This document shows positions 63,341 through 64,000 of a DNA stretch of 64,000 bases, piece by piece. Numbering within the stretch: the first letter of the stretch is position 1; every line of letters starts with the position of its first letter. The position numbers and the translations under genes were made by a program. The notes under the pieces were generated by a model. It saw only the letters and a program-made list of their open reading frames with translations. It made no database searches and had not been told where the DNA came from. The DNA is from Methylobacillus methanolivorans (GTDB taxonomy: Bacteria > Pseudomonadota > Gammaproteobacteria > Burkholderiales > Methylophilaceae): positions 124,001-188,000 of the forward strand of contig NZ_JBIWXY010000001.1 of assembly GCF_044751345.1 (NCBI RefSeq). Direction: 5' to 3'.

Positions 63341-63958
63341 ATGTCTAGATTCACCGGCCCACGTCTTAAAGTAATGCGCGCACTTGGTATTGATCTGCCT
63401 GGCTTGTCCCGCAAGACCATCGAGGCACGTCCAACCCCTCCAGGTCAACACGGTGCCAAGAACACCCGTCGCAAGAAGTCCGACTTCGGTGTTAAGCTGC
63501 AAGAAAAGCAAAAGCTGCGTTTCAACTACGGCCTGTCCGAAAAGCAACTGCGTCGCCTGGTGGTTGATGCACGTAAAGGCAAGTCCCCTACTGGCGAAAC
63601 ACTGCTGCAATTGCTGGAACGTCGTCTGGACAATGTCGTGTTCCGCGCTGGTTTTGCTCCAACAATCGCCGCTGCACGCCAACTGGTTTCCCACCGTCAC
63701 GTATTGCTGAATGGCAAGTCAGTGAACATTCCATCTATCCGCCTGCGCGTGGGTGATGAGATTTCCCTGAAGGCCAGCAGCACCAAGCTGCCAATCGTGG
63801 TAGAAACATTGGCTAACCCACCATTGATTCGCCCAGAGTGGATCACTTGGGCAGAGCAAGCACAACAAGCCAAGGTTGCTCACTTGCCAGCAGCGGAAGA
63901 TGTTCCATTCCCTGTTGATGTTCAGCAGGTTGTTGAATACTACGCAAACCGTCTGTAA
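63341..63958 (+). CDS. rpsD: 30S ribosomal protein S4, divergent stand-alone copy
   Basis: A 205-residue S4 that nucleates 30S assembly, with the S4 RNA-binding domain at about 95-155 (LLQLLERRLDNVVFRAGF, then AARQLVSHRHVLLNGKSVNI). The N-terminal part (MSRFTGPRLKVMRALGIDLP, GLSRKT, EKQKLRFNYGLSEKQLRRL) is closer to cyanobacterial and plastid S4 than to the usual proteobacterial form, and there is no Cys anywhere, so no zinc knuckle. The gene has its own promoter and terminator and is far from rpsM, rpsK and rpoA, so it is probably a second copy. Confidence 0.95.
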   Translation: MSRFTGPRLKVMRALGIDLPGLSRKTIEARPTPPGQHGAKNTRRKKSDFGVKLQEKQKLRFNYGLSEKQLRRLVVDARKGKSPTGETLLQLLERRLDNVVFRAGFAPTIAAARQLVSHRHVLLNGKSVNIPSIRLRVGDEISLKASSTKLPIVVETLANPPLIRPEWITWAEQAQQAKVAHLPAAEDVPFPVDVQQVVEYYANRL

Positions 63959-63973
63959 TTTTTGACGAAATTG

Positions 63974-64000
63974 AAAAGGCCGCTAATCAGCGGCCTTTTT
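63974..64000 (+). terminator. Intrinsic terminator after rpsD
   Basis: AAAAGGCCGCT, loop AATC, AGCGGCCTTTTT, ending at the window edge. Confidence 0.9.

Overview
The window reads as a chromosomal segment of a motile, Gram-negative betaproteobacterium. Supporting features are the block rpoE-rseA-rseB-mucD-lepA-lepB-DUF4845-rnc-era-recO-pdxJ-acpS with nadB divergent from it, the pair dapA-bamC followed by a YycJ-type hydrolase, a DUF1841 gene, and a nearly complete flagellar cluster. Gene style and moderate GC fit the Methylophilaceae, but no methylotrophy gene lies here, so the family is an inference. Genes are tightly packed, many overlap by 4 bases, and I see no prophage, insertion sequence, CRISPR array, tRNA or rRNA.

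Region 1 (1-10 kb) handles uptake. A PnuC-type vitamin transporter and a NadR-like kinase face a TonB-dependent receptor whose leader carries a clear TPP riboswitch. The receptor is therefore predicted to import thiamin and not a siderophore. A SulP transporter follows. Next is a three-gene minus-strand operon of TonB receptor, orphan periplasmic binding protein and di-haem oxidoreductase-like protein, a probable metal-acquisition unit.

Region 2 (10-31 kb) begins with a soluble PAS histidine kinase and a NarL-type regulator. The flagellar genes follow: fliC with a sigma28 promoter, flaG, fliD, fliS, fliT, a second FliK-like gene overlapping a stand-alone FlhB C-terminal-domain gene, a divergent fliE, then fliFGHIJK and fliLMNOPQR. 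An EAL-HDOD protein with a damaged EAL site ends the run.

Region 3 (31-43 kb) is mixed. It holds a truncated secretin-like protein, an Ala/Glu/Pro-repeat lipoprotein, a metallo-hydrolase, bamC, dapA, a YqiA-like esterase, a HAD phosphatase, a membrane c-haem protein, a 46-residue membrane protein and a PilZ protein. It ends with a soluble RnfB-like ferredoxin next to nth, and an overlapping nth-FIST-thiD-DUF1841 run.

Region 4 (43-64 kb) holds housekeeping and envelope-stress genes: a methyltransferase, nadB, the sigmaE operon, lepA/lepB, rnc-era with pagP inserted in antisense, recO-pdxJ-acpS, a two-domain exported protein, tcdA, a third TonB receptor, htpG with a sigma32 promoter, and a stand-alone rpsD whose product resembles cyanobacterial/plastid S4. 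The best leads are the TPP-controlled receptor, the FliK-like/FlhB-C pair, the metal-uptake operon and the orphan S4.
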